30,000 bases of DNA from Powellomyces hirtus (lineage: Eukaryota; Chytridiomycota; Chytridiomycetes; Spizellomycetales; Powellomycetaceae). Made by a program: the position numbers and the translations under genes. Each line of letters starts with the position of its first letter. Position 1 is the first letter of the stretch. The stretch lies in the NCBI GenBank assembly GCA_025526995.1, contig JAHLKG010000040.1, positions 1 through 30,000 on the forward strand, in the 5' to 3' direction. Positions 1-12,001 of this stretch are shown here, in pieces. Below the pieces are notes generated by a model. The model saw only the letters and a list, made by a program, of their open reading frames with translations. It was not told the origin of the DNA and did no database searches.

Positions 1-538
1 CGAACCCGTTGTTGCGAGTGGGAGATGGTGTGCGTACGCACCGTTGCGCCGTACGTACCTGAGGGTTGACCGGGATATTCACATCCTGATCCATGCGCCA
101 TTTCATTTGGAGCATTTCCGTTAGTTGGGCTAGAGAATTCTCAAGCTGATCTATCCTATCCACGTCTGCCTCGCGCGGGCGGACATGCACGGTGTTCGCT
201 GATTCCCCACTTGGGAATGCCGCTGGAGTACTGTTTTCTGTGATATCCTATCTGTCTCTCCTCCTCTTGCTCCGTCAGTCGATGTTTCGGGTACGCCCTT
301 CCAATGTGTCGTCGCCCTTGTTGGCGTCAACACTTAAAGGTGTTGGCTCTGCCAGTGTATCGTTACCGGCAGATTTCCCTCCATTGTCTGGTGATGTCCA
401 TTCACCAGGCACTCGTGCGCTTTTCTTTGCTGCACGTTCTACAGCTCGTTGTAGCGTATTGGACCCTGGGGTCTGCCGACCCGTTAGGCGTCTTAACATA
501 CTACAAGTGTACCGGGGGCTTGTTTCGTTGCCTACCAT
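1..538 (-). pseudogene. Broken coiled-coil ORF at the left edge (family unknown)
   Basis: On the minus strand one frame runs from an ATG at 538 to the window edge, interrupted by two in-frame stops: a TGA at 275-277 and a TAG about ten codons later. The first part (87 residues) is polar and Arg/Ser/Thr-rich. After the stops the frame stays open to position 1. It includes a heptad-like stretch (about 160-70) with DRIDQLENSLAQLTEMLQMK, a convincing short coiled coil. A TAA precedes the ATG. The order, a polar N-terminus followed by a coiled coil, would fit a retrotransposon Gag or a regulatory protein, but no zinc knuckle or protease is visible, so the family is not assigned. The stops could also sit in an unrecognised intron. 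The continuation lies outside the window. Confidence 0.3.
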
Positions 539-589
539 TTCAGGGCTTATAACCTGTTGGTCTGAGAGTATCTGGGTAGATGGTTGAGG

Positions 590-1207
590 AAGCTTTAGGG
601 TAGTTGACTGAGCAGAACAACAAAGTAACTAATAATCCCGCTCTATTGGAGAAAAAGAGAAAAGTCCCACCGATATTTTAAGTATGGAAGGAAAACTACT
701 TATATCTGAGTTGATCACGTGGGTTCACGTGATTGCGTGATACGCCCTGCGATGGCGCAGTTATGACTCGATGACAGAGTCTGTACATGCCAACATTAAT
801 TTTGGTAAATCTATTTCTGTTGTGTGCTTTACAATAAACTGTTGTTCTGCATGACATGATAGTTTTTAGCAGATTAATTAAGGAGAATTTTCAACATCAT
901 ATTTTATTAAAATATTCAAAAAAAATTTCTGATTAATTTGTTACTCTGTAACATATTTGTTCAACCATAAAATTTTAGTTTTTTCGATATATTTTTAGTA
1001 ATTTGGTGCAAAATTTATATATATGTGAATTAAATAAAATGAAAAAAAATAAACTGTTCACATTTTCAAGACCCTTGTTCACTCAAAATTATTAATAAAT
1101 TATTAAGAGTAATTGATCAAAACTGGAATTTGTAAATGTCTTCCTCACAAACTTTATTCAGAAGGAGATTAATTTCTCTTTAATCATGTTCTTGGAAAAT
1201 TTGTCAT
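590..1207. other. AT-rich non-coding stretch
   Basis: After about 850 the sequence becomes very AT-rich, with runs of A and T and TATATATA-like segments, in contrast to the GC-richer flanks. I see no credible ORF. It forms the left part of an AT-rich island that reaches about 2440. Confidence 0.6.
714..733. promoter_or_regulatory. Paired CACGTG E-boxes in a perfect inverted repeat
   Basis: The sequence ATCACGTG, GGTT, CACGTGAT is a perfect 8-bp inverted repeat with a 4-bp spacer. Each arm carries a CACGTG core (716-721 and 726-731). The cores are exactly 10 bp apart, about one helical turn, so two bHLH dimers (Cbf1 or Pho4 type in fungi) could bind the same face. It lies about 180 bp upstream of the minus-strand ATG at 538. 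Function is inferred from the motif alone. Confidence 0.45.
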
Positions 1208-1565
1208 TTGTCTTGTCATTTACTCACTACGTCCAAGGCACGCTCAGACTTGCGATGGATGTATGATGAACTGATATTTTACAGTCCAAAAAACTTTTGT
1301 GTCTTCAAGGCATACAACGCCAACATGTTTCAAAACATTTACAAAACAAAACAAATTTCTCTAGGAGGGGACAGAATTATGAAAGGAAGTGCGTCCTTTT
1401 TTCTCCTCATCAGTGATGAGGCAATGCCGAGAACCAGTGCAGAATCTGCGACTACCTCCATTAAGCAGGTGGACTCTGACAAAGTCAATGCAAATGCAAC
1501 GGGGCAAAACGTGCTTGTGTCAACACTCCGATTGATAGCAAATCAGAGCCCTCGGCCCCGAAGGT

Positions 1566-1800
1566 GCTTACTGACGAAGGCACTTCTTGGAAACTCTTGC
1601 TCAATCACATTAAAAGTGTGCCCGCAATTTAAACTAAAAAAGAAGAATGGCGTTTCAACCTTGCATGGTGGAGCATTCTAAACTTTGCTGATCCTTGTGT
1701 GCACGCTTTCATACCTGATGACGCATTGAATGAATTGAATGATAAGTTCAACAAAAACCTCAGCAGAAATTCTTGCTCCGACCACAAATGACATGCTCAA
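1566..1800 (+). repeat. Direct repeat, copy A
   Basis: Copy A aligns over its whole length to 2149-2388 in the same orientation, with scattered substitutions and a few small indels. It carries the same potential coding sequence as copy B, but in broken form: an in-frame TAA and a frameshift interrupt the peptide that is open in copy B. The spacing between copies is about 583 bp, and the tandem repeat at 1912-2015 lies between them. Confidence 0.8.
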
Positions 1801-1911
1801 AAAAAATTCAAATCATATTAATATTGGTAAGCTTGCTTTAAATCTTGGGTTCTAAAACATTCTGCATTGCATCAATAAAACGGTGCCTGGTCTTGAATGT
1901 GGGAGATATTG

Positions 1912-2015
1912 CAAAAAATGATATGTGAACAAAGTCAAAAATGCCAAAAAAATGCCAAAAAATGAAATGTGAACAAAGCCAAAAATGCCAAAAAAAATGC
2001 CAAAAAATGATATGT
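1912..2015 (+). repeat. Tandem repeat, 44-45 bp unit, about 2.3 copies
   Basis: Units at 1912-1955 and 1956-2000 are nearly identical, and a partial third unit covers 2001-2015. Each has the form CAAAAAATGATATGTGAAC, followed by AAAG(T/C)C and ATGCC motifs separated by A-runs. It lies between the two copies of the larger direct repeat in the AT-rich island. Confidence 0.8.
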
Positions 2016-2110
2016 CAGTGATAGTAATCATGTCAGATCTCGCATGTTTTTGAGGAAAAAGAAAAAAAAGAAAAAAAAAAAAATGTTGTCAGTGCTGTCA
2101 CCTCAAGCCC

Positions 2111-2413
2111 TTGAAAAAAATGAAACATAGACTTTGTGGGCCAAAGCGGCTTACCTACGAAGCCTCTTCTTGGAAACCCGTGCTCAATCACATTAAAAGT
2201 GTGCAAGCAATTCCAACTAAAAAAGAAGAATGGCGTTTCAACTCCATATGGTGGAGCATCCTAAACTTTGCTGATCCTTGTGTGCACGCTTTCATATCTG
2301 ACAACGCATTGAATGAATTGAATGATAAGTTCAACAAAAACCTCAATCAAGCAGAAATTCTCGCTCCGACCACAAATGACATGCTCAATTTGAATCATAA
2401 ATCGATATTCTGA
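2111..2413 (+). CDS. Short AT-rich ORF within repeat copy B, unknown family
   Basis: This 100-residue open frame spans copy B of the direct duplication (2149-2388). The first ATG in frame is at 2120. It contains a Trp/Phe-rich stretch (WRFNSIWWSILNFADP) followed by a polar helix-like segment (NALNELNDKFNKNL). The same peptide can be read, broken, in copy A, so the repeat probably came from a coding sequence. I do not recognise the family. It may be a fragment of a repeated gene or a transposase, but no catalytic motif is visible. Its AT-rich codon use differs from the intact genes further right. Confidence 0.3.
   Translation: MKKMKHRLCGPKRLTYEASSWKPVLNHIKSVQAIPTKKEEWRFNSIWWSILNFADPCVHAFISDNALNELNDKFNKNLNQAEILAPTTNDMLNLNHKSIF
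2149..2388 (+). repeat. Direct repeat, copy B
   Basis: Second copy of the segment at 1566-1800. It differs by scattered substitutions and by an extra four bases (AATC/ATCA) before the GCAGAAATTC segment. This copy keeps an open frame. Confidence 0.8.
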
Positions 2414-2435
2414 GCTCGCTTTAGACCTCGCATTC

Positions 2436-2912
2436 TTGGGCATTCCCCTACTTACCCTTTCACTTTGTTATATCAATAATGTGGAGCTTGGGTGTGGCGA
2501 AAACTCGGGAAACGATGCCCCCGATCATCATTGCCATCCAAGGGAAGATTTAGTTCATCTGGCGAAAGCATCAAAAGCGCAAAGTTGCGCAATGCACGAC
2601 AAAAACCCGGATCACGATGGTGTTATTCCCTTTTTTCACGTCAACGGAGGCACGGTCAAGTTCTACCTTTGCGCACGACTCTACGAAGATGTCTATATCA
2701 TACACAACTGGGTGGATGTCCCACTCCCTAAATGTCAATACGATACGGACCGAGTCTCGTTGTTGGCAAAGGAGTTCCCAGTGATGCGAAATATTCTTTG
2801 TAACACCTATACGACCTTCAGGAGGACTTTGTGCGCTACAACCAGGAAGCAAATTAAAACCCCTCGACGTTACTCTGGCATGGTTAACATCCAAACACTG
2901 ACAAAAAAGTAG
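2436..2912 (+). CDS. Orphan ORF, probably a gene fragment
   Basis: An open frame ends at TAG 2910-2912. The first ATG in frame is at about 2592, giving a product of roughly 106 residues. The frame is open further upstream (from a TTG at 2436), so the true start or an upstream exon is unclear. The composition looks protein-like: Cys/His near the start, then hydrophobic strands and a stretch with HNWVDVPLPKCQYDTDR. I cannot assign a family. It lies at the junction where AT content falls towards normal, right after the duplicated segment, and may be part of the same decayed element. Confidence 0.3.
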   Translation: MGIPLLTLSLCYINNVELGCGENSGNDAPDHHCHPREDLVHLAKASKAQSCAMHDKNPDHDGVIPFFHVNGGTVKFYLCARLYEDVYIIHNWVDVPLPKCQYDTDRVSLLAKEFPVMRNILCNTYTTFRRTLCATTRKQIKTPRRYSGMVNIQTLTKK

Positions 2913-3455
2913 ACCTACGTCGCTAGCGCCAACGTCCCCACCAGAAGATCATCCGTGATACCGTCAAGCGTATCGGTTCGACGACTCCAGCAAGGATTTT
3001 CGACTACAAGACCTGCAACGTTAGACTAGATTCTGGTGGACCTAGTAATATTAGTACAAGTGGTGTTGGTGATGGTAATTGATCATTGATTTGTCGGAGC
3101 AGGTCTTTTTGCGAGCGCCCGGTGCTTGGCTATGATGTCCACATTAGCAACCTTCCAAGACTTGTCCTTCAAGGCTTTGATAGACAAATCCAGACGTATT
3201 GTGGCACCATTGCAGGGTTCCGCATGGCCTTCGGTGTCATCAGACTGGACCGACGCAGGGCTGGACACCTGGCTCAAAAAGCTGAAAGCTACGAATGGGG
3301 GGTGTTCACTTTGCGACGCAGAGAGAGAGAGAGATCATTCAAAACCACCGCGCCACTGCGCAGCAACTGTCTGTCTTGTCTTCACTTGGCTGCGATAACA
3401 ATTCGACTTTGAACGCTTCACTGTTCTGTAAAGTTTAGGCCGACCCCCGCTGATC
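2913..3455. other. Spacer before the glutaminyl-tRNA synthetase pseudogene
   Basis: A possible small plus-strand ORF starts at the tandem ATGs 3132/3135 and ends at 3398 (about 88 residues). It includes SSDWTDAGLDTWLKKLKA and a Cys-x2-Cys. A (GA)n run lies at about 3320-3333. The minus strand is also open over much of this stretch, so coding status is uncertain. A 32-bp imperfect palindrome sits at 3159-3190. Nothing else is recognised. Confidence 0.35.
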
Positions 3456-5909
<2,454 letters not shown>

Positions 5910-6304
5910 ATGGAGCTACTGCCTAAATTTGTGGCTTTGTCCTTCCCCCCCCTCATAGAGTTGTAATTCAGGAGTTTTGAATCAGATCTTTCATTGATAA
6001 AGTACTTGGCGTGACATTGTCCGCCTGTGGGCCTTCCTAATGATAATGCTCCCGTCGCTCCAAACCTTGAACGGAAAATCTGGTATTCTTCACGAGAGGA
6101 CTGCGGCCAATAGTGTATGAAATTGCGAGCAGGCGAGTAGTACTGTATCTTCTCTGGGACTCTTGTGGGGTTGGAGCCTACTTGACCGATCGCCAGCTTC
6201 CAGTATGATACCCTATCTACAACCATCCGCCACCCACACAACAACCTTACACAATGCCAGTTGACACAACAAAAATATGAATATAACTCCGACGATGATC
6301 CTGG
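5910..6304. other. Intergenic spacer
   Basis: Follows the stop of the glutaminyl-tRNA synthetase copy. Contains a C-run at about 5945. I see no supported gene on either strand. Confidence 0.5.
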
Positions 6305-6673
6305 ATGAGGACCCCAACGATGGAGTTCAACAATCCGGATGAAGTCTCAAATTGCCCACTATTGAGTTTCGCCGATAACCTACCATGTATACATAAGGAT
6401 GATTTCTATCCGAATGTTCCGAGGGATGTTTTGCTTTGGCAAAGTGGCCCTTTCATTCTATGGAAGAGGTTACGGCGGCAAGGGAGCGACGGTATCCCTA
6501 AATTCATTCCGTCAGTTCATGTCACCACAGTTACTTGTCTCTTTCAAGATGTTTTCATAGGGCACAAGGGGAGGCGGAAGCAACGAAAGAATGCCGAACT
6601 TATCGATGTGACTCCTCCTACATCGGCTGCTTCGGAACCTGGCTCGTCTCCTCTATCCACATCGATCGGTTGA
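6305..6673 (+). CDS. Hypothetical ORF, 122 residues
   Basis: An ATG-initiated frame (alternative in-frame ATG at 6320) ends at TGA 6671-6673. The product is mixed hydrophobic/charged, with a stretch DVLLWQSGPFILWKRLRRQG, a basic patch GRRKQRKN and a Ser/Pro/Thr-rich C-terminus. No domain is recognised. Just upstream another frame also reads sensibly (around 6278-6335), so this may be a frameshifted fragment like its neighbours. It lies between two decayed genes in the same orientation. Confidence 0.25.
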   Translation: MRTPTMEFNNPDEVSNCPLLSFADNLPCIHKDDFYPNVPRDVLLWQSGPFILWKRLRRQGSDGIPKFIPSVHVTTVTCLFQDVFIGHKGRRKQRKNAELIDVTPPTSAASEPGSSPLSTSIG

Positions 6674-6811
6674 TGGCGACCCTCTTCTTCTAGCCTGGGG
6701 TCTGACGGCACATCGACCACGGTAGCCTGCACCAACGGAAATGGGACTCTTGTGCTACAGACGCCGATTCTAGTAGGCGACACTCTGATACGCAGGCTTT
6801 GAATTACAAAG

Positions 6812-8323
6812 TTGCTGCCCTTAGACAGATTCTGCAAATGCAAAACGCCAAATGCAACACTCCACCTATTACAACCCCCCCCCCCCCCCCGGCCCCATCT
6901 CGCTAGCCTTACCGACCCGCCCCCAACCCCACCGCAGCCCGACGGACACGGTTTCATGCCGCCTACACCATCACCAGTGGCACCTAGTCCTATACCCGGA
7001 CCCTCCCACACAATCCCGCCAACGCAAATGCCAACCCCCAACTATTATACCCTGCCCCCATCCCCACTTTTATCCCCTACCCCCATCCCACTATCCTCAG
7101 CACCCGCCCCCACCCACCTCCACCGCAGCCCTACGGACAAGGCTTCATACCTACACAACACCAGTGCCACCCAACTATTATCCCCCATCCCCCATCTCAT
7201 CCCCGCTTATGTCCACTTGGACCCATCCCACAGCGCCAGCAGAGGTCGTGGCAGAGGCGCCCGGTCGTGGTACAGGCAAGTTTTACATCGTTGGCAAAAT
7301 TTAGAAGCCAGTTCACTTATGTCCCATCATTCGGCGCTCTGCTCAAGGGTGCTGGTAGAACATGCCCCCGCGGTGTTCTACCACCCCTCATTATGGACAC
7401 TGACGCCTGTCCCCCACCGGATCTGTACCGTTTGATCGTGAACGGCGCCTCACGCAAACTGTACATCAACGCGTTCGAACAGTCCGAACCGGGGCGAACC
7501 CCGAATGGGTGATATCCGCACGCTTCTTGCGCCACTGTCGCCGCGTCGTGTCCAGACATCAAGATCCTACACGTGCTGCTGCTCTCCCGGCCACACAGTC
7601 CAAACATGGCGTTACGGTACGCTGTCCGACCGCGCGACCCGGTGTGGGAAGATGGAGTCGTTGTCGATCCGACTCATCGCACGCCAAGGCCGATCCTCGT
7701 GAGCGAAGCGATATGCTCAGAGTCAACGTGCCGGTCCCCCCGCACGGGCGCAGGCCCTCGCAATCCGGCCGGCCATCACACCTGGGATGATTGGGAGACC
7801 GCGGATCTGTTGTTGTATGGGACCCTCCTTGGGGACCATCGTCTTGGAGATCGACATCGGATCAAGCAACAACGGGCCCGGCGAGCAGCCCGAAACTCTC
7901 GCTCTGCGATCTCATCTCGACGTGTGTCAACATCTCAAGACGGTCCCTGCGAACCTCCGCGACACCGTGGCATGAACGCCATGCCACTCGTTTATGAAAG
8001 TGCTGGGTCGGCGCCACTCTCTCGGTCGTCGCGGGGGGGTGATGTTTATGCTGGCAGATCCTCTAGGTACCCCGGGTCGATTGATATCGCCCCCGCGTCT
8101 TGCAACCCGTTCTACTCTCCGATTGTGGACAAAATCACTGACAGCCCGCTACCAAACCAATTGGTGGAAACAATCCGGCCAAACTATCCAGCCTCGCTGT
8201 CACCAAGCAACCGGTATCAGCGATTCAGCCCTCCACGCCTGTGCATGTCCGTCGCGATGGCGATGTTGCAGCGAGAGCACGGTGAGGAGAGATAACACTT
8301 CGAGTGGTTGGGCGCCCCGGTGA
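6812..8323 (+). pseudogene. Pro-rich protein remnant with frame changes
   Basis: A 16-base C run (6875-6890) is followed by Pro/His/Gln-rich coding in overlapping frames, with two imperfect copies of a Pro-Tyr-rich segment near 6940 and 7120. The most protein-like reading then changes frame: about 7250-7512 includes PPDLYRLIVNGASRKLYINA; about 7525-7700 includes ASCPDIKILHVLLLSRP and PVWEDGVVVDPTHRTP; about 7825-7975 includes LGTIVLEIDIGSSNNGP and LRSHLDVCQHLKTVPANLR; about 8080-8220 includes CNPFYSPIVDKITDSPL. No single frame covers all of these. I do not recognise the family. As in the synthetase upstream, single-base shifts seem to separate good coding blocks. A Pro-rich C-terminal-tail gene or a mobile-element remnant are both possible. 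Confidence 0.3.
6875..6890 (+). repeat. C16 tract
   Basis: Uninterrupted run of 16 C at the start of the Pro-rich remnant. Coding through it would give poly-Pro in any frame. Confidence 0.9.
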
Positions 8324-8954
8324 GTCGGTTCGGTCGTTAGGGTTGTGTGTGCCGCAGATCTAGGTCTGCCGTGCATCACAAGTGGAAGAAGCTCTCGTCA
8401 TGAAACGCTATGTTTAAGGGGCTTAACGACTTGAATACATTGACTGCATCTACGTGCATCTCCCCCAGCGCTGTTCTGCCGTCAACAGTAGACGAGTTAA
8501 CCCCAAGAGCTATATAGGTTCTTATACATTGGTTGTAACCGCAGTAGATGACTGAACCGGGAAGACACAATGTCCTCACGGTTGACAAGAAACTGAGATT
8601 CTATAAGCCAGTGGTCGCGCCACATGGCCCGGAATGTTTGAACCATCCCGGTGCGATGCCTCAACCAGTTTGTCCCAGATCGCCATCTCGCAAGTATGAC
8701 CGTTACGTAGTTCCGTAGTTCCCTTGGTGCGTATATCACATATCGAAACAGATGCTCCTCTCATGTCTGGCCTTGATTCTGCGTGAGATCTGCACTGTGG
8801 AACGTGTCAAGTCGTCGTGATCCAAACGTTTGTTGCCCACGCCGATCCCACGTGTTCCATCCAGCGTGGGATTCCAACATTTACAGTAAGCCAGGAGCTT
8901 TTCTGACATGGACGACCCGATGCGGGTATTGGAGCAATATCGAAACGAAAACGA

Positions 8955-8970
8955 GGGGGGGGGGGGGGGG
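8955..8970 (+). repeat. G16 tract
   Basis: Sixteen G, then one C and eight more G (8972-8979), in a non-coding spacer. Confidence 0.9.
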
Positions 8971-9404
8971 CGGGGGGGGTGGTAAAGTCCTCGCGGCGAT
9001 TGGGTCGTGGTGGTAATGTTGTTGTGGGTCGTTGATGTATCGATGCTGTACAGACGTCGGCGGTATAGTACCGTTGAAACTATGGTACCGAACGAACCGC
9101 GCAGATGCATTGTAGATGGATACTGTAGATGCAGAACCGGGAACGAACTGCAAAGCCCGCATGGAACGATTCCCCGCATTTGCATATGCCAACCCACCAT
9201 CTAAGTAGCTGCCAGTGTGTGTGAAATTCTCGAGCGTCATTTTTTTTTTGTTCAAAAGCCAAGAAAAGAAAACAGGACAGGTTTTTGCGTGTGCGTGTGA
9301 GTTTTGTGTGGGCCTGTCCCGTTATATATTTATGAAATTCAGAGGATAGTGACAGAAGAGAGAAACAAGAGGGGGGGAGGGGTCAACTCCATGCAAAAAC
9401 GGGC

Positions 9405-9425
9405 GGGGGGGGGGGGGGGGGGGGG
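9405..9425 (+). repeat. G21 tract
   Basis: Longest G run in the window. It lies about 50 bp past the stop of the Gln-rich gene, probably in its 3' UTR or flank. Confidence 0.9.
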
Positions 9426-9473
9426 CGGGGCGGGGTGGGATTTATGCACAAGAGTGCGTGGGGGACATTTTAT

Positions 9474-10949
9474 TCAAGGTTGGCGAGGCGCGGATGACTG
9501 GGCGTGGGGCGAGTGCGAGCAAGTCCTGTCGCGCGCAGGGTCCATTGGTGGGTGTTCCTGTGGGTTTTGCATGGGGAGGTGGTTGTTGTGGGGCGGGGCG
9601 CGCCACACGGTTCGGACTTTATGTTTGGTTGCCGAAGCCGAGCCGAGTTGTTGACGCTGGTGTTGGTGTTCGTTGGTGGTCCACGATGCCATCGGGAACG
9701 TGCGTCGCGGGAGGAGCCGCGTCGGGGCTGATGCTGCTCTGTTCTGCGGCTGCTGCTGCTGGTCATGTTTCGCATTCGCCTGCTGTTCCTGTGTGTGTCC
9801 CGTGGTGATGTTGAGGGCGCTGGACTTTGTCGCGTGCATGACCAGCCCGCCATCGTCTTCGGGCGTATAGTACTGGTCGCCGCCGCCCATGACGTAGCAG
9901 GGCAATCGCAGGTTGTTGTAGTAGGGTTCGCCCGATCCCGGATAGGAGCGGGACTGCTGCTGCGCGGAAGGGGGTGGCGGGAGGGTCGTGGGGTGTTGGA
10001 AGGCGGGTGTGAAGCCAATGGTGACGATGCGTTCCCGGGGAGGCTGGTGAGGTGGTGGTGGTGGGTGGTGAGGCGGAGGCGGAGGCGTGTGATGGAGTTT
10101 GGAGGGGAAGAGGGTGTTGGTGGTGGTGCTGCGGATGGGACCGTTGTGCGTATTCCGGTGTTGCGTATGCTGATGCTGGTGGTGTTGATGTGTGTGTTGA
10201 GAGGAGGGTGGTTGTGAATGACGCTGTTGCAGTTGCAGCTGTTGATACTGTTGTTGCTGCGAGAGTTGAAGCTGTTGTTGAGCGTAGTTGTATTGGAATT
10301 GCTGCGGCGGCGGCGCTACGGGTGCGGCGCATGTTGGGGGATGGTACGGCGACAATCGTTGAGCAGCGGAGGCCATTGTTGGCTCCACCGCTGACAAGGT
10401 TGATGCTGCTATGGATGTCGGCGGGTCACGTTGCACGCGGTGATTGTACTGCTGCTGCTGCGGCGGCGGCGGCGGCGGCGGCGGCGATGGCGGCTGTTCA
10501 TCCGGCGCCAGGGCAGCTTGCGCATGAGGTGAACGCAGCACGTTTTGATCATCAGGTCCACTGGCAATCTCGCCGCCCACGGAAGCATGTTGCGGTTGCC
10601 TCTGATCGTGGTCATTGACCACGACCCGAACAGTGGGCGTTGACGTTGAATGAACAGGTTGTTGCACTGTTTTCAGCGCAGTGTTGTATGTCGGTGAGGG
10701 AGACTTTTTCCAATCATCGATTTGCTGGATGCCCAGTAGCGCTTTGCACAGTACGTGGTGGGTGTGCTCCTGCTGTTGTTGACGGGAACGGGCGGCGGGA
10801 CTTTGCGTCAGAGTCCGTTCCCCGTGTGATGACACCGACAGGTGTTGTTGGGAGCCGTGTCGGTCGTGTTGTGGCAAGTGAACACCAGGATGGACATGTT
10901 GCTGCTGTTGCTGTTGATGTTGTCCGACTGCCAGCTGCTGTTGCTGTTG

Positions 10950-10981
<32 letters not shown>

Positions 10982-11081
10982 TGTAAGGCAGCGGGGTGAT
11001 GGGTCTACTGTTGGCAAACGGTTGCGTGTGGCGAGCGTGGTGGTCGTTGCTGAAGACGGAGGAGACGGCGGTGGCAGCCAT
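9474..11081 (-). CDS. Gln/His/Pro-rich low-complexity protein, 535 residues
   Basis: A single-exon minus-strand frame starts at an ATG in a strong context (ACCATGG) at 11081 and stops at 9474. A pure glutamine run starts near residue 35, followed by further Q, QH and poly-Pro tracts (a Pro run before residue 200; Q-rich 240-300; HHPPPPPH at 320-340). Few segments look ordered: LCKALLGIQQIDDWKKSP (about 110), RERIVTIGFTPAF (about 345) and YYNNLRLPCYVMGGGDQYY (about 380). I see no DNA-binding, kinase or membrane domain. Such composition is typical of fungal transcriptional regulators and prion-like condensate proteins, but that is inference from composition. Alternative minus frames overlap, because CAG-type repeats are open in several frames. 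It is divergently placed from the SH3 membrane protein gene at 12567. Confidence 0.6.
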
Positions 11082-11177
11082 GGTTTTTGGAAAGTTCGTA
11101 TAGTGAAGGAAGTGAGCGTGAGACCACTTTGAAGCGGGAGAAGCGCAAGAGAGAAAGGGAGTAGAAAATCGTCAATA

Positions 11178-11193
11178 GGGGGGGGGGGGGGGG
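11178..11193 (+). repeat. G16 tract (C16 in the leader of the Gln-rich gene)
   Basis: On the minus strand this is a C16 tract about 97-112 bases upstream of ATG 11081, inside the predicted 5' UTR. Confidence 0.9.
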
Positions 11194-11358
11194 TAAAAAG
11201 GAATCTCAGAGCAACGCCATTGTCGAGCGGAGCGGAGATGGAGGGGGGCGAGGGGCCGGGGCGGGGGTGTGGACGAAACTGCGTGGCGGAAGAGAATGGC
11301 GTGAAAAGAATGTGCGGGTGTAAGACGTGGGAAGACGGAACCCGAGCCAAGAAAAAAG

Positions 11359-11367
11359 ATATAAATA
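11359..11367 (-). promoter_or_regulatory. TATA-like box for the Gln-rich gene
   Basis: On the minus strand CTATTTATATC lies about 280 bp upstream of ATG 11081. It is the best TATA match in the divergent region, and the leader it implies contains the C tract at 11193-11178. Motif-based only. Confidence 0.35.
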
Positions 11368-11993
11368 GAAGGGGGTTGGATTCTAGTTTGTGTGGCTCTT
11401 TGTGAGTCAATCAAATGGGAGAAGTCAAATCAATCCGACGGTAAGCCTTCGAATGGGGGTTGCCTCCTTGAGTTGAGGTGTATCAATCAGACGGGAGGAC
11501 GATGATGGTGGTGGTGATGATGATGGTACTGTTATTTCGCCCTTGTGGAAGAGGTATGGCCAACAAACGTGTCATCAGACGTTGGGGGAAGAACGGGGGT
11601 GTTGCGGTATAGATATAAGGAGAGAGATATGGATATGTGGGTATCGATGATTGGGGGTCACATGGTCAAGGCATACGGAAGGTCTCTGGTGAGAGGGGGC
11701 TTTCCTCGTGGTCCTCTTTTTCTTTTTTCTCTCTTTTTTGCAGTCAGTTGAGACGACGACGGAGGAAGAGCGGGCGGCCTGCGAGAGGTATCGATACAGT
11801 AGATACGTTGTTGTTTCTCGCCAAAGTCAGGAGAACGCGTGCGAGTTTGTTTTGTTTTGTTTAGCAGGTCAGCAGGGCACTTCCCCATTAATCCAACAAG
11901 GCCATTCGTTCGTTCAATCGTACATCAGGAAGGGAAGGTGGGTGCCGGCCGTCCAAAACACACATGGATGGATGGATGTAGTATGAGGGCAGA

Positions 11994-12001
11994 ATCACGT
12001 G
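11994..12001. promoter_or_regulatory. RTCACGTG E-box upstream of the SH3 membrane gene
   Basis: ATCACGTG matches the fungal Cbf1-type consensus RTCACRTG. It lies about 565 bp upstream of the plus-strand gene at 12567. The same octamer type occurs upstream of other genes in the window. Confidence 0.35.

Larger units (their letters stand above)
8324..9473. other. Gene-poor spacer with long G tracts
   Basis: No gene is supported. Minus-strand frames at about 8497-8739, 8576-8764 and 8736-8909 read as plausible short peptides (the last starts MSEKLLAYCKCWN), but they overlap in different frames with no recognised motif. A 16-base G tract is at 8955-8970 and a 21-base G tract at 9405-9425. The right part is probably the 3' flank of the minus-strand Gln-rich gene. 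Confidence 0.5.

Noticed and set aside
714..733. Palindrome as a transcription terminator
   Set aside because: The arms are short and there is no hairpin-plus-T tract role in a eukaryotic nuclear gene; the CACGTG cores make a protein-binding site more likely.
1208..2912. AT-rich island as inserted mitochondrial DNA
   Set aside because: Base composition would fit, but no mitochondrial protein, rRNA or tRNA sequence can be read in it; the direct repeats suggest another origin.
10052..11132. Plus-strand frames through the Gln-rich gene
   Set aside because: They are antisense readings of CAG/CCG-type repeats (Leu, Val, Ala runs) with no starts in context. The minus-strand frame is longer and has an ACCATGG start.
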